Notes: a model not told the origin generated them from the sequence alone. Counted from the first letter of the stretch, positions 50,120-59,401 are shown. The stretch is DNA of 64,000 bases from Bernardetiaceae bacterium (GCA_025056255.1 JANWVT010000007.1:1-64000), one strand, 5' to 3'. Numbers and translations are program-made.

Positions 50120-50833
50120 TCAGTAGTCGTTTTGTTGTCCTGTAATTTCCCAGCGCACTTCGGTTACGCCGTATTCCAGCGTGAACTTTCCTGCCAATTG
50201 CTCAATGAAACTATCGTGTTTGCCAGTTGCCTGTACCTCTGCTTCTACATAGGTATAAGCGGGACTGCCGTTGTCGCTGCTTTTCAATGCCCGCAATTGC
50301 AGATGCTCATCGTTTTTCAGATAGTTGAGAAGCAACACGCGCAAGTGATTTTCCACCTGCTCTTTGCAGCGTATTTTCAACACGTAGGTATAAGTACCTT
50401 CGTTGGCAGTAGGCTGCACGGGAATGCGGTTCAGCCGATTGCCGAACGGACGCAGGATGAGATGCACACCCACCACGGTAAGGGCGGTAATGACCGATTC
50501 GGCAACAAAGCCCACACCTGCCAGCGAACCCACTGCCGCCGAACACCAGATAGTGGCGGCAGTGTTCAAGCCTTGAACACTCATGCCGTCTTTCATAATA
50601 ACACCGGCTCCCAAAAAGCCAATGCCCGTAACAATTTGTCCCGCTACGCGGCTGGGGTCGCCCGCATCGCCCGTGAGCAGCGCCGACAGCAGAATAAAAG
50701 CCGCCGAACCGACCGAAACCAAAGTGTTGGTGCGGAGCCCGGCGCTTTTTTGCCGCCACTGCCGCTCAATGCCAATCATTGCGCCCAGCCCGAAAGCAAG
50801 CATCAGCCGCAAGGTGAAATCCAGTGTTGTCAT
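50120..50833 (-). CDS. MgtC/SapB family membrane protein
   Basis: The 237-residue protein has four to five membrane segments with the family pattern: LMLAFGLGAMIGIERQWRQKSAGLRTNTLVSVGSAAFILLSAL, RVAGQIVTGIGFLGAGVIMKDGMSVQGLNTAATIWCSAAVGSLAG, then a soluble C-terminal domain (~150-237). MgtC proteins are tied to low-Mg2+ adaptation and regulate other membrane systems; a transport role is doubtful. The 113-nt gap to the kinase gene contains a short hairpin-like palindrome (cctgc/gcagg) without a known riboswitch fold. Confidence 0.93.
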   Translation of the reverse strand: MTTLDFTLRLMLAFGLGAMIGIERQWRQKSAGLRTNTLVSVGSAAFILLSALLTGDAGDPSRVAGQIVTGIGFLGAGVIMKDGMSVQGLNTAATIWCSAAVGSLAGVGFVAESVITALTVVGVHLILRPFGNRLNRIPVQPTANEGTYTYVLKIRCKEQVENHLRVLLLNYLKNDEHLQLRALKSSDNGSPAYTYVEAEVQATGKHDSFIEQLAGKFTLEYGVTEVRWEITGQQNDY

Positions 50834-50946
50834 GGCTTTTTGCGGGTTTAAGGTTTATACCAAAAGTTGTTGGACAGTTCCCTGAGAACGCCGCAAAATT
50901 ACCTGCCTTGGTGCAGGGTAGCCGTTAGAGAAGTTTTAGAAATTCA

Positions 50947-52305
50947 TTAGAAAATTATTAGAAAGCGCGTGCCTTTGCCCGTTTCGGAGTAAACTTCCAT
51001 ATTGCCTTTGTGCAGGCGAACTATTTTTTGGGTGAGCGAAAGCCCGATGCCGTTGCCTTCGGCAAAGCGACTGTTGGCACCGCGATAGAACGGCTCAAAA
51101 ATATGCGGCAAGTCGTCGGGAGCAATGCCGATGCCTTCATCAACAATGCTGATTTCCACCCCTGTCGGCGTAAAATGCAAGGTAGCGGTGCAATGATGTT
51201 CAGCTGAAAATTTACATCCGTTTTCCAGCAAGTTTATCAAGGCAACTTTGAGCAGGTATTCGTTGCCGTTCAGCATCACTTGTTCTTCGGTTTCGGGTTC
51301 GTTGGCAAAGCAAATGTCTATGCGGTAGTCGAGGTGCGTTTGCAATAATTGCTGGCGCGCATCAAACAAAACTTCGTCTATGCGCAGGGGACGAAAGGCA
51401 ATTTTTGCCGGGTCGTATTCAGCGCGGGCAAGGTCTAACAGGCTGCCGGTGAGCCGTGCCATTTTTTGCGCATCGCCCAGCGTACGCCGGATGATGCTTT
51501 GGTATTCTGTTACGCTGTACTCGCGACTTTGCGCAAGCTCCAACTCGGCAATCATAGCAGCCAGTGGCGTGCGCAATTCGTGGGAGATATTGGAAACAAA
51601 ATTTTTCTGAGCATCAAAAGAGTGTTCCAATCGCGACAGCATGTTGTTGAACGTGGCGGCAAGTTCGGAAAGCTCGTCGCGGTTGCGCCCCGTAGGCAGC
51701 CGTAAATCCAAATGAGTAGCAGAAATCAGTCGTGCCTTTTCGGTCATGGCAGCAATGGGTTGCAGCACACGGCGGGCAAAGTACAGCCCTGCCCCGTAGA
51801 TGAGAGCCGTTGCCGCTGTGAAACCCAGCACAATATTGCGCAACAGACTTTCCAACTTATTGTAGCCATATTGGTCGTAAGCGGCGGCGGTAAGCAGGTA
51901 TTGCCGCCCTTCAAACTCATGCCGCAACCCAATGACCTGCCAGCCATCCTGATAAAATTGCACCATGCCTTCGTCGCGAATTTGCGCCAGCATTTCGGGA
52001 TGCTCTTTTACAAAGTCAATGTCCACTGCATCGTGATAGAGCAGGCGAAAGTTGCCGTCGTACACTGCCACTTCTACCTCGTTGATAATCTGCCGGTTGT
52101 TGCGATAGATGCGCTGCAAAGTAGCCGTGTCCACTTTGGCATCCAAAAACAGATTGGCTTTGGTAACAGCTTCTTTTTGCAGCAGGCTATAAAATTCTTT
52201 CTCGCGGTCGTTGCGTGCCGAAAAATAAATAGCAGCAGCAAAAACCAGTAAGATGGCGGCGGCAAGCAATGTAAACAACAGTGCAAGGCGCAGGCGGATT
52301 TTCAT
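50947..52305 (-). CDS. Two-component sensor histidine kinase
   Basis: The 452-residue inner-membrane kinase has TM1 ~8-29, a periplasmic sensing loop of about 128 residues, TM2 ~158-176, HAMP ~177-230, the HisKA dimerisation domain with FVSNISHELRTP (His242), and an HATPase domain with LINLLENGCKFS, DEGIGIAPDDLPHIFEPFYR and GNGIGLSLTQKIV. It has the CusS-like layout. The sensing loop is acidic-aromatic and shows no Cys or Met metal cluster. Its ATG overlaps the regulator stop by 4 nt. It is likely to phosphorylate the regulator upstream and control the metal locus that follows. Confidence 0.95.
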   Translation of the reverse strand: MKIRLRLALLFTLLAAAILLVFAAAIYFSARNDREKEFYSLLQKEAVTKANLFLDAKVDTATLQRIYRNNRQIINEVEVAVYDGNFRLLYHDAVDIDFVKEHPEMLAQIRDEGMVQFYQDGWQVIGLRHEFEGRQYLLTAAAYDQYGYNKLESLLRNIVLGFTAATALIYGAGLYFARRVLQPIAAMTEKARLISATHLDLRLPTGRNRDELSELAATFNNMLSRLEHSFDAQKNFVSNISHELRTPLAAMIAELELAQSREYSVTEYQSIIRRTLGDAQKMARLTGSLLDLARAEYDPAKIAFRPLRIDEVLFDARQQLLQTHLDYRIDICFANEPETEEQVMLNGNEYLLKVALINLLENGCKFSAEHHCTATLHFTPTGVEISIVDEGIGIAPDDLPHIFEPFYRGANSRFAEGNGIGLSLTQKIVRLHKGNMEVYSETGKGTRFLIIF

Positions 52306-52994
52306 GGTTTATCGGGTTTGGTCAGCACGAAGCCCATGCCCGGGCGGGTATGGATGAGTTTAGGCTCAAAGTATTTGTCCACTTTTTTGCGCAAGTAGTT
52401 GATGTACACATCAATAAAATTAGTTCCTGTGTCAAAATGCGTATCCCACACTTTTTCGGCGATTTCGGTGCGGGAAAGCACGCGTTCGGCATTTTGCAGC
52501 ATATAAGCCAGCAGTTTGAACTCTTTGGGGGTCAAGTTAATCAGTACGCCGCTGCGCTCGGCAGTTTTGGTGAGCAGGTTGAGTTTAAGGTCGGCATACT
52601 GCAACGTATCGCTTTGCGGTTGCAACATTGCGGTCTGCACACGTTTGAGCAGCGCACGAATGCGTGCCAGCAGTTCGCGCATTTCAAAAGGTTTGACCAA
52701 ATAATCATCCGCGCCCGCATCAAATCCTTCCACCTTGTCATCGGTAGTTCCCAGTGCGGTGAGCATAATAATTGGCAGGTTAGGCTTGCTTTGGCGCAGC
52801 GCCTTGCAAAGTTCCAGACCGTCCATTTTAGGCAGCGCTACATCGGTAATCACCAAGTCGTAGGGGTTTTGCAGGGCTAATTTTTTGCCTGTCAGCCCGT
52901 CGTAGGCGGCATCGGCGGTAAAACCGTTTTCCAGTAGCCCGCGCCGAATCAGTTCCGATACGCGCTCATCGTCTTCAATGACTAAAATTTTCAT
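52302..52994 (-). CDS. OmpR-family response regulator
   Basis: The 230-residue regulator has a receiver domain with acidic DD at 8-9, Asp51 (VITDVALPKMDG), T79 and Lys101 (YLVKPFEM), and an OmpR-type winged helix at ~130-225 (LTPKEFKLLAYMLQNAERVLSRTEIAEKVWDT, VYINYLRKKVD, GMGFVL). It is the first gene of the metal locus. A TATATTTG -7-like element lies at 53112-53119 on the minus strand, ~120 nt before the start, without a good -33 match. It probably activates the downstream genes and itself. Confidence 0.95.
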   Translation of the reverse strand: MKILVIEDDERVSELIRRGLLENGFTADAAYDGLTGKKLALQNPYDLVITDVALPKMDGLELCKALRQSKPNLPIIMLTALGTTDDKVEGFDAGADDYLVKPFEMRELLARIRALLKRVQTAMLQPQSDTLQYADLKLNLLTKTAERSGVLINLTPKEFKLLAYMLQNAERVLSRTEIAEKVWDTHFDTGTNFIDVYINYLRKKVDKYFEPKLIHTRPGMGFVLTKPDKP

Positions 52995-53300
52995 GAGCTA
53001 CTCACAAGTTGAAATCAGTCGTGCGAACGAACTGATTGCCATGTCGCTCCATTTTAGGTAGATGTAGCATAAAATACCATCTTGCCCAAATGTTCAACAT
53101 CAACAAATAAGCAAATATAAGCCTTGCAGATGCGAATTTTGGGGTAATACATCCAGTTAACTTGCACAAATTTGCTTCGCCGAGTATGGTTGCAAAAGTT
53201 AACTGTTATGGCTATTTGGGAAGATAGCAACAACAGTGGCGTGGAATGGCAGCGCAAGCGTTGAATATCTCCAATGTTAAACTTGCATCAGCGTCTTAAA
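52995..53300. other. Intergenic promoter region of the metal-locus regulator
   Basis: 306 nt between the regulator gene and the upstream CaiB-type gene. It holds a possible -7 element, TATATTTG, at 53112-53119 (minus strand). Short frames on the minus strand are not supported. Confidence 0.4.
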
Positions 53301-54470
53301 CTATTTGATTACGCCCTTGTTACGCCACTCAGCAATTTGCGCTTCTGAATAACCCAGTGATTGCAACAGCTCTGTTGTGTGCTCGCCGATATCAGGCGGG
53401 TTCTGACGCAATTCAAATTGCGCATCGCCGTATTCAAGCGGAATGTTGGGCAATTTGGCAACAGTGCCATCAGGTAAGGTGGTTTGCAGTAGGCTATTGC
53501 CATGATTGAGCTGCGGGTCGTCAAACAAATCTTCGGGGCGCGCAATGGGTGCAAAGGGAATTTCAGCAGCCTCGCAACGGCTGATAATTTCGGCTTTGGT
53601 CAAAGATGCCATGAGTTGTTCAATAGCAGGCAGTAGCCACTCGCGTTGGTCTATACGCCCGTTGTTGGTTTGCAAGCGCGGGTCGGTAGCCCATTCGGGT
53701 TTGTTGAAAGCGCGGCAAAATTTCTCCCAATGCTTGTCGCTAATGATGCCAATGAACACCTGTTCGCCCTCATTGGTTTGGAAAGTACGATACACCGACC
53801 AAGCACTGACGCGGGCAGGCATGGGCGGCACGGGTACTTTGGTAATAGCCCCGTAAGCCATGTGTTGCCCCATTAAAAAAGCAGTGGTTTCAAACAAAGC
53901 AGCCTTTACAAATTTGCCTTTCCCTGTGCGCTCGCGTTCATAAAGGGCAGCCAGAATGCCAATCAAGCCAAACATACCGCCTGTAATGTCAATAATAGAG
54001 GTGCCAGCACGCAGCGGCATTCCGGGCGGTCCGGTCATGTAAGCAAGCCCCCCCATCATTTGCACTACTTCATCCATGGCATGGCGCTTTTCGTACGGAC
54101 CACTTAAAAAGCCTTTTAGCGAACAGTAAATGAGCCGTTCGTTTTGTTGATGCAGCACTTGGTAGCCATAGCCCAGTCTTTCCATAGTGCCAGGACCGAA
54201 ATTCTCTACTACAATATCTGCCTCTTTTGCCAACCGATAAACAATTTCTTTTCCTTCTGCCGATTTCAGGTCTATGGCAAGGCTTTTTTTATTGCGGCTG
54301 TAATAGGGAAAATAACCAGTGCCAAATCCTTTTAAGCGACGGGTAGCATCGCCTTCGGGGGGCTCAATATGAATTACTTCTGCACCCATATCTGCCAGCA
54401 GCAGCCCGCAGGCAGGTCCCATTACGGCATGAGTAAACTCCAAAACTTTCAGTCCTTGCAGTGGTAGCAT
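53301..54470 (-). CDS. CaiB/BaiF-type CoA-transferase
   Basis: The 389-residue protein is a class III CoA transferase: LQGLKVLEFTHAVMGPACGLLLADMGAEVIHIEPPEGD, RNKKSLAIDLKS, AMDEVVQMMGGLAYMTGPPGMP (catalytic Asp of the class), and RPEDLFDDPQLNHGN. Such enzymes move CoA between carboxylic acids in degradation or ring-cleavage routes. The acceptor is unknown. The frame begins at TTG 54476; ATG 54470 was chosen. It stands alone on the minus strand with no pathway partners nearby. Confidence 0.92.
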   Translation of the reverse strand: MLPLQGLKVLEFTHAVMGPACGLLLADMGAEVIHIEPPEGDATRRLKGFGTGYFPYYSRNKKSLAIDLKSAEGKEIVYRLAKEADIVVENFGPGTMERLGYGYQVLHQQNERLIYCSLKGFLSGPYEKRHAMDEVVQMMGGLAYMTGPPGMPLRAGTSIIDITGGMFGLIGILAALYERERTGKGKFVKAALFETTAFLMGQHMAYGAITKVPVPPMPARVSAWSVYRTFQTNEGEQVFIGIISDKHWEKFCRAFNKPEWATDPRLQTNNGRIDQREWLLPAIEQLMASLTKAEIISRCEAAEIPFAPIARPEDLFDDPQLNHGNSLLQTTLPDGTVAKLPNIPLEYGDAQFELRQNPPDIGEHTTELLQSLGYSEAQIAEWRNKGVIK

Positions 54471-54858
54471 TTTCAAAGGTATGAATGGTTTGTAAATATC
54501 TTCTTATTGGTGCATATTTTAGGTTTTTCAGGGGCAAAAATGATGAATAAAAACCTAAGTATACTTAGTCAGGCTAGCAGAATGAACAGGTTTTCAGCAG
54601 CAAAACAACTCTGCTACACACCAGCGCCTGCTCTTACTTGTAACAGAGTTGCTTGTAAGGACACGAACAACAGCAAGTTTGCCTTCGTGAATTTTACAAA
54701 CAAGCTAACCACTACTTAAACCAATGGTTGCGTTTGCTTTTGTCTTTTGAATTTGCCCAGCTTGGTCTACTAATCTAACGTGCTCATTTGCTCTGCCAAG
54801 ACCATTTTTTGGCAAATAAATTTGGGTGCGCATACACCAAACCGACGTGCCGTACTTG
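54471..54858. other. Intergenic region holding dispersed repeat copy C
   Basis: About 390 nt. Copy C occupies 54506-54725. The remainder, 54726-54858, has no supported gene; a minus-strand frame there (MRTQIYLPKNGLG...) has reasonable codon use and could be a gene relic, but is unsupported. Confidence 0.45.
54506..54725 (+). repeat. Dispersed intergenic repeat, copy C
   Basis: Collinear with copies A and B: ggtttttcaggggcaaaaa, aaacctaagta, agtcaggctagcagaatgaa, caggttttc, acgaacaacagcaagtttg, cgtgaatttta and ccactacttaaacc. A weak terminal pair attggt (54506-54511) / accaat (54720-54725) is present. It lies between the CaiB-type gene and the antiporter gene. Confidence 0.55.
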
Positions 54859-56355
54859 CTACGATGAGAAATCGGGTAAACGCACCGCACCTGTAGCCAA
54901 CCCCAGCGAACGATGCGCTTTGTCAATATTTTCTACGGTATCGGATAATATGATGAGTTTGTCACCAGCTTGCAGCTGCGTAGAGCCCTTAGGAATGATG
55001 AACTGTCCATTTCTTTTAATCATAGCAATAATGGCTGCACGAGGAAATTCTAAGTCCACAATTTTTTTACCCACAGCAAAGTCATCAGCAGCAAGCACTA
55101 CCTCGTCAATGATAGTTTTAGCAGTTTCGGAGAGAAATAAGTTAAGCGGGCTACGGGCTTTTACTTTCTCAGGCAACACTACACCCAGCCATGCAGCTAC
55201 CAAAGAAAGGGACGAACCTTGAATAAGCACCGAGGTGAGGGTGATAAAAAACACAAGATTAAAAATCATATTGGCTTTATCTATGCCTGCTAGTAGTGGA
55301 TAGGTAGCAAACACGATGGGTACAGCCCCGCGCAAACCCACCCAAGAAATGTATATCCTTTTGCGCAAGTTAAGTCGAAAAAATATCAGCGCTGCCATAA
55401 CGCCTATAGGTCGGGCTACAAACATAAGAAAAAGCGCAATCAGCAACCCCGTACCCATGATAGGCACAATTTGAGAAGGATAGACCAACAGCCCCAGTGT
55501 TAAAAACAATACAATTTGCATCAGCCAAGCCAGTCCATCAAAAGTTTTGATGATGGTATTTTTGTGAATAAAATCTTGATTGCCTAAGTAAACTGCACAA
55601 AGATAGACTGCCAAAAAACCGTTGCCGCCTATTAGGTCGGTTGCTGAAAAAGTAAGAAACATTAGTGCCATCACAAGGGCAGGATACAATCCTTCGAAAT
55701 CCAAGCGGATGCGATTAATGATAAACTTGCTAAAACGCCCCAGTAGTAAGCCACTGATGCCGCCGAAAATCATTTGTTGCAGCAGCATCACTATCACGGA
55801 AAACAGGTCGGTATTAGGGTTGGTGACCATTCCTAAGAATGCCAAGGTTAGCACATATGCCATTGGGTCGTTGCTACCACTTTCCATTTCTAATATTGGG
55901 CGCAAGTTGCCTTTGAGTGCCAAATTTTTGGAGCGCAGAATGGAAAAAACAGCTGCTGCATCGGTAGAAGACACAACTGCTCCTAGTAAAAGCCCTTCGT
56001 AGAGGGTAAAATCTGTTATTTGGGTGACAAATAAGCCCACCGAAACAGCAGTGAGCAACACGCCAATGGTTGAAAGCGAAACACCATGCCAAACAATAGG
56101 TCGGATAGCTTGCCAGTCGGTATCCATGCCGCCAGAGAACAGAATAAAGCAAAGCGAAACAATGCCGATAAATTGTGCCGTACGCGCATCATCAAAATAA
56201 ATTCCGCCTATGGCTTCCGAACCTGCCAGCATCCCTATAATCAAGAATAACAGCAGTGTAGGAATGCCAAATTTGAAAGAGGTTTTGCCTACTAATATGC
56301 TGATGAGCAACAAAATAGCTCCAATAAACAAACTATTTTCTGTTGTAAAATTCAT
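54859..56355 (-). CDS. Potassium/proton antiporter (NhaP2/CvrA type, CPA1 with RCK-C)
   Basis: The 498-residue inner-membrane protein has about 12 TM segments with the CPA1 pattern (FGIPTLLLFLIIGMLAGSEAIGG; VVSSTDAAAVFSILRSKNL; MESGSNDPMAYVLT; LRGAVPIVFATYPLLAGI). The C-terminal ~100 residues have a TrkA-C/RCK-C-like fold (VAKDDFAVGKKIVDLEFPRAAIIAMIKRNGQFIIPKGSTQLQAGDKLIILSDT). It exchanges K+ for H+ to regulate pH or salt, as in the NhaP2 family. The terminator at 56382-56425 belongs to the upstream S41 gene, so the antiporter has its own promoter in a ~25 nt gap or reads through. Confidence 0.93.
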   Translation of the reverse strand: MNFTTENSLFIGAILLLISILVGKTSFKFGIPTLLLFLIIGMLAGSEAIGGIYFDDARTAQFIGIVSLCFILFSGGMDTDWQAIRPIVWHGVSLSTIGVLLTAVSVGLFVTQITDFTLYEGLLLGAVVSSTDAAAVFSILRSKNLALKGNLRPILEMESGSNDPMAYVLTLAFLGMVTNPNTDLFSVIVMLLQQMIFGGISGLLLGRFSKFIINRIRLDFEGLYPALVMALMFLTFSATDLIGGNGFLAVYLCAVYLGNQDFIHKNTIIKTFDGLAWLMQIVLFLTLGLLVYPSQIVPIMGTGLLIALFLMFVARPIGVMAALIFFRLNLRKRIYISWVGLRGAVPIVFATYPLLAGIDKANMIFNLVFFITLTSVLIQGSSLSLVAAWLGVVLPEKVKARSPLNLFLSETAKTIIDEVVLAADDFAVGKKIVDLEFPRAAIIAMIKRNGQFIIPKGSTQLQAGDKLIILSDTVENIDKAHRSLGLATGAVRLPDFSS

Positions 56356-56381
56356 ATGCTATTACGCTATCCGACAAATTT

Positions 56382-56425
56382 GAAAAACAAAAATTGCATG
56401 GCAAAAGCCAACGTCTGCCATGCAA
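56382..56425 (-). terminator. Rho-independent terminator of the S41 protease gene
   Basis: A 10-bp stem (56394-56403 with 56416-56425, loop of 12) lies 22 nt after the S41 stop and is followed on the minus strand by TTTTTGTTTTTC. Confidence 0.85.
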
Positions 56426-56447
56426 ATAAGACTATTGTATCAAAGCA

Positions 56448-58115
56448 TTACTTGCTTAAAATTTTGCGGAATCGGTCAGGGTCTTTAAACAGAGCTAATG
56501 CTGTTTGAATGTCGGGGTCGTCATCGAAAGTAGCTTCCATACTGCCTTTTTCTAAGTAGTAGCGCGAAATAATCTCTTTCTCCAACAACTCAGCTATTTC
56601 TCTTTTAAACTTAACTAAGTCTTGCTCTTTATTGTGGGAGACTTTGCGGCGCAAGTCCTCTAATTGAGCTTTGATGTCATCGTAATATTTTTCAGCTTTG
56701 GCTGTTTGCGTAAGTTCGTCTATGGTTTTTTCCACTTGTGTAGTGTAGTCGTAGTCTTTGCCTGAAAGCCATTTCACAAAATCTGCATATACTGCATCGC
56801 TCAGCTTAAAGTTACGTGGTGCAGGTAAGTTTGGGTGTTTTTGCCGATAGTAGGAGGCATAGTCAAAAATAAACCCTTTGTTGAGCAGGCTTTTGGTGAT
56901 GGGTGCATAGTTGGGTTTTTCCACTTCTACATCAGGCTTTACTCCCCCGCCGTCGAATACAATGCGCCCGCCAGCAGTTTTGAATGCTCGCCGCAGTGAG
57001 TCGGGGATTTTGCCTACGCTACCATCGGGGTTGCGGTGGCTGTAGTCAATTGCCTGAATACATCTGCCGCTGGGGATGTAGTATTTGGCAACAGTTACTT
57101 TCAACTTGGAGTTGTGCGATAGCGAACGAGTAGCTTGCACCAGTCCTTTGCCAAAGCTGTTTTGTCCTACAATAATGCCGCGGTCGTAGTCTTGAATCAC
57201 ACCCGAAACAATTTCGGCTGCCGAAGCACTGGTGCTACTGGTTAGCACAATTAGCGGAATTTCCGTGTCGTCGGGGTTATTGAGCGCTAAATAGGTTTTA
57301 TTCCACTCTTTCACTTTTCCTTTGGTACTTACCACCTCTTTTCCTTTTGGAATGAAGATGTTAGAGACATTGATGGCTTCGCTCAATAGCCCACCGGGGT
57401 TGCCGCGCAGGTCGAGAATAATATTTTTTGCTCCTTGTTCTTTAAGTTTATTCAGAGCGTCGCGCACTTCTTTGCCTGCATTTTGCGTAAAGTCTGACAG
57501 TTGGATAAGCCCAACTTCTGGGGTTACTAGGCCGTAGTAGGGCACATTGGAAATAGTAATTTTCTCGCGCTTGATAACAAATTCCAGCGGTTTTTCTACG
57601 CCTACTCGGCGCACAGTGAGCTTAATGGTGGTGCCGGCTTGTCCTTTGAGCAACTGACTTACTTCTTCGCTGTCTTTATTTTCGATGTTGATATCGTCGA
57701 TTCGGATGATTTCATCGCCAATAAGCAAGCCCGCTTTATGAGCAGGGAATCCTTCCATGGGCATCATAATTACTACCTTTTCTTTCTTGGTAACGGGGTC
57801 GGTTCGCGTACCTATGTTGGCACCAATGCCTCCGTACTGACCGGTAGTCATTACGCGATAGTCTTCTATTTGCTCTTCGGGAATGTAATTGGTATAGGGG
57901 TCTAAGTTGCTCAGCATCGACTCAATGCCGTGCTGAATCAGCTCTTGTGGATTAATTTCATCCACATAGAACATATTGATTTCTTTGAACAAACTGGCGA
58001 ATATTTCAAGATTTTTAGCTATCTCGAAATATTTCTCATCAGGATCTTTGAAGGCAAAGGTCAGCGCAACGAAGGCACCAATAATCCATAAAGGAACTTT
58101 CTTACGAATACTCAT
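56448..58115 (-). CDS. Carboxy-terminal processing protease (S41 family)
   Basis: The 555-residue protein has an N-terminal signal anchor (~8-22, PLWIIGAFVALTFAF). A PDZ domain follows at ~90-175 (GGIGANIG, VVIMMPMEGFPAHKAGLLIGDEIIRID). The S41 protease core is ~195-370, with RGNPGGLLSEAI, TSSTSASAAEIVSG (nucleophile in the S-A-S of 296-298) and FGKGLVQ (Lys323, general base). Members cleave the C-termini of exported proteins in the periplasm. The C-terminal ~170 residues are helical and charged, as in tail-specific proteases of Bacteroidota. Start ATG 58115 chosen over TTG 58121. Confidence 0.95.
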   Translation of the reverse strand: MSIRKKVPLWIIGAFVALTFAFKDPDEKYFEIAKNLEIFASLFKEINMFYVDEINPQELIQHGIESMLSNLDPYTNYIPEEQIEDYRVMTTGQYGGIGANIGTRTDPVTKKEKVVIMMPMEGFPAHKAGLLIGDEIIRIDDINIENKDSEEVSQLLKGQAGTTIKLTVRRVGVEKPLEFVIKREKITISNVPYYGLVTPEVGLIQLSDFTQNAGKEVRDALNKLKEQGAKNIILDLRGNPGGLLSEAINVSNIFIPKGKEVVSTKGKVKEWNKTYLALNNPDDTEIPLIVLTSSTSASAAEIVSGVIQDYDRGIIVGQNSFGKGLVQATRSLSHNSKLKVTVAKYYIPSGRCIQAIDYSHRNPDGSVGKIPDSLRRAFKTAGGRIVFDGGGVKPDVEVEKPNYAPITKSLLNKGFIFDYASYYRQKHPNLPAPRNFKLSDAVYADFVKWLSGKDYDYTTQVEKTIDELTQTAKAEKYYDDIKAQLEDLRRKVSHNKEQDLVKFKREIAELLEKEIISRYYLEKGSMEATFDDDPDIQTALALFKDPDRFRKILSK

Positions 58116-58221
58116 AATCAAAAAGGAATTTGGTGGGCGATTTAAGAGCTTATTTTACATCACAGTAGCAAAATTTGTGCACACTGGTCTGTAAGCACAA
58201 CGCAAAACTGCACAGATTAGT

Positions 58222-59106
58222 TTATCGACGGAAACTTTGTCCAACAAACTTCAAGCCCTCAATCAAGTAGGTGCGCCAGTATGTCCACGTATGGGCACCG
58301 TCGCGGATGCGGTATTCGTGGGGAATGTTCAGGTCGCGCATGGTAGTGTGGAGTGCATCGTTGCCTTTGTAGAGAAAATCGTCGTCGCCGCAGTCAATAT
58401 ACCATCGCACCGATTTGAGTTTGTCTGCGGGAACGGTTTTCATCAGGTCTAGTACACTGTATTTGCGCCAGTGTTCGGTAAGGCGGGCGGCGCCTTCGCC
58501 CGGTCCGTATATCCATGCAAAAACGCGGTCGTAGCGCTCTTTGGGGGCATCCATCATTTCTTGTTCAGTCATAACTGCCGCGCTAAAAGCCGCTACTGCT
58601 CCAAACAAGTCGGTATTTTTGGCAGCTACATGAAGCGAGCCATATCCTCCCATAGAAAGCCCAGCAATGGCGCGAAATTCTTTCTGAGGGCGTGTGCGAT
58701 AGGTAGCATCAATAAAAGGAATGAGTTCTTGAATGAACATATCCTCGTAGCGATTTTTACCTTGGTAGTCGTTGGCATACCAATCGTTGCGTCCATCGGG
58801 CATGACAATAATCATTGGAGGGATTTCTCCGGCAGCAATGGCTTTGTCTGCGGTAAGGTGCGCTTCGCCAAACTGTACCCAGTCGGTATCGCTTCCAGTG
58901 TAGCCATGCAGTAGATACAGCACTGGGTAGCGCCTTTGTGATGTGTTGTAGTCTGGGGGGAGATAGAGTGTGTATTTTACCTCGCGTCCTAAAATTTTGC
59001 TGTTCATTTTCAGGCTTTCTAAAACCTGTCCGCTTTGGGCAACAGATAGGGGTGAAACAAGAAAAAGCCAAACAGCAGGGCTAACAGTTAGAAGTGTTTT
59101 TCTCAT
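58222..59106 (-). CDS. Exported alpha/beta-hydrolase esterase (esterase D/feruloyl-type)
   Basis: The 294-residue protein has a signal peptide (AVWLFLVSPLSVAQ) and an alpha/beta-hydrolase (PF00756-like) fold: YPVLYLLHGYTGSDTDWVQFGE (oxyanion region), MIIVMPDGRNDWYAND, nucleophile elbow AIAGLSMGGYGSLH (Ser151), YIDCGDDDFLYKGN (probable Asp) and DGAHTWTYWRTY (probable His). The fold is that of trehalose mycolyl-transferase-like and feruloyl-esterase enzymes; a carbohydrate or lipid ester is the likely substrate. It is the first gene of a minus-strand group upstream of the S41 gene (106 nt). Confidence 0.88.
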   Translation of the reverse strand: MRKTLLTVSPAVWLFLVSPLSVAQSGQVLESLKMNSKILGREVKYTLYLPPDYNTSQRRYPVLYLLHGYTGSDTDWVQFGEAHLTADKAIAAGEIPPMIIVMPDGRNDWYANDYQGKNRYEDMFIQELIPFIDATYRTRPQKEFRAIAGLSMGGYGSLHVAAKNTDLFGAVAAFSAAVMTEQEMMDAPKERYDRVFAWIYGPGEGAARLTEHWRKYSVLDLMKTVPADKLKSVRWYIDCGDDDFLYKGNDALHTTMRDLNIPHEYRIRDGAHTWTYWRTYLIEGLKFVGQSFRR

Positions 59107-59143
59107 ATAGCAGGATTTTTTCCTGCAAAATATACAAGAATAG

Positions 59144-59395
59144 TTAATTTTTTTCGCGGTCTTTCATTGCCAAATAACGGCTGCGACACACTACTGCTTC
59201 GCCAAATACTGAAAGTCCCGCATTGAAGACTGCCAAACTCAGCGTTCCGTAGGTAAACCAGTCCCAAAAATCGGCTTGGGCGTATTTGCGCATGGTTGCC
59301 TCGCCAAAAAGGCTTAGTCCTAACCCAATAAGTACTAGCCCCAGCGGTGCCATCATCAGCCATTTGCGATACAAGCGGCGAGCAAGCGAATTCAT
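59144..59395 (-). CDS. Small two-helix membrane protein
   Basis: The 83-residue protein has two membrane helices (~15-33, MMAPLGLVLIGLGLSLFGE; ~44-64, WFTYGTLSLAVFNAGLSVFG) with a repeated SLFGEA/SVFGEAV motif after each helix, which suggests an internal duplication. The frame begins at TTG 59401; ATG 59395 (MNSLARRL) was chosen. It lies 6 nt after purS, so probably co-transcribed with purS and pssA. It resembles small conserved proteins of Bacteroidota; no function known. Confidence 0.6.
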   Translation of the reverse strand: MNSLARRLYRKWLMMAPLGLVLIGLGLSLFGEATMRKYAQADFWDWFTYGTLSLAVFNAGLSVFGEAVVCRSRYLAMKDREKN

Positions 59396-59401
59396 GTTCA
59401 A

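Noticed and set aside
50834-50946. Magnesium riboswitch in the gap before mgtC
   Set aside because: Only a short hairpin is visible; nothing resembling the known M-box or mgtA leader folds could be drawn.
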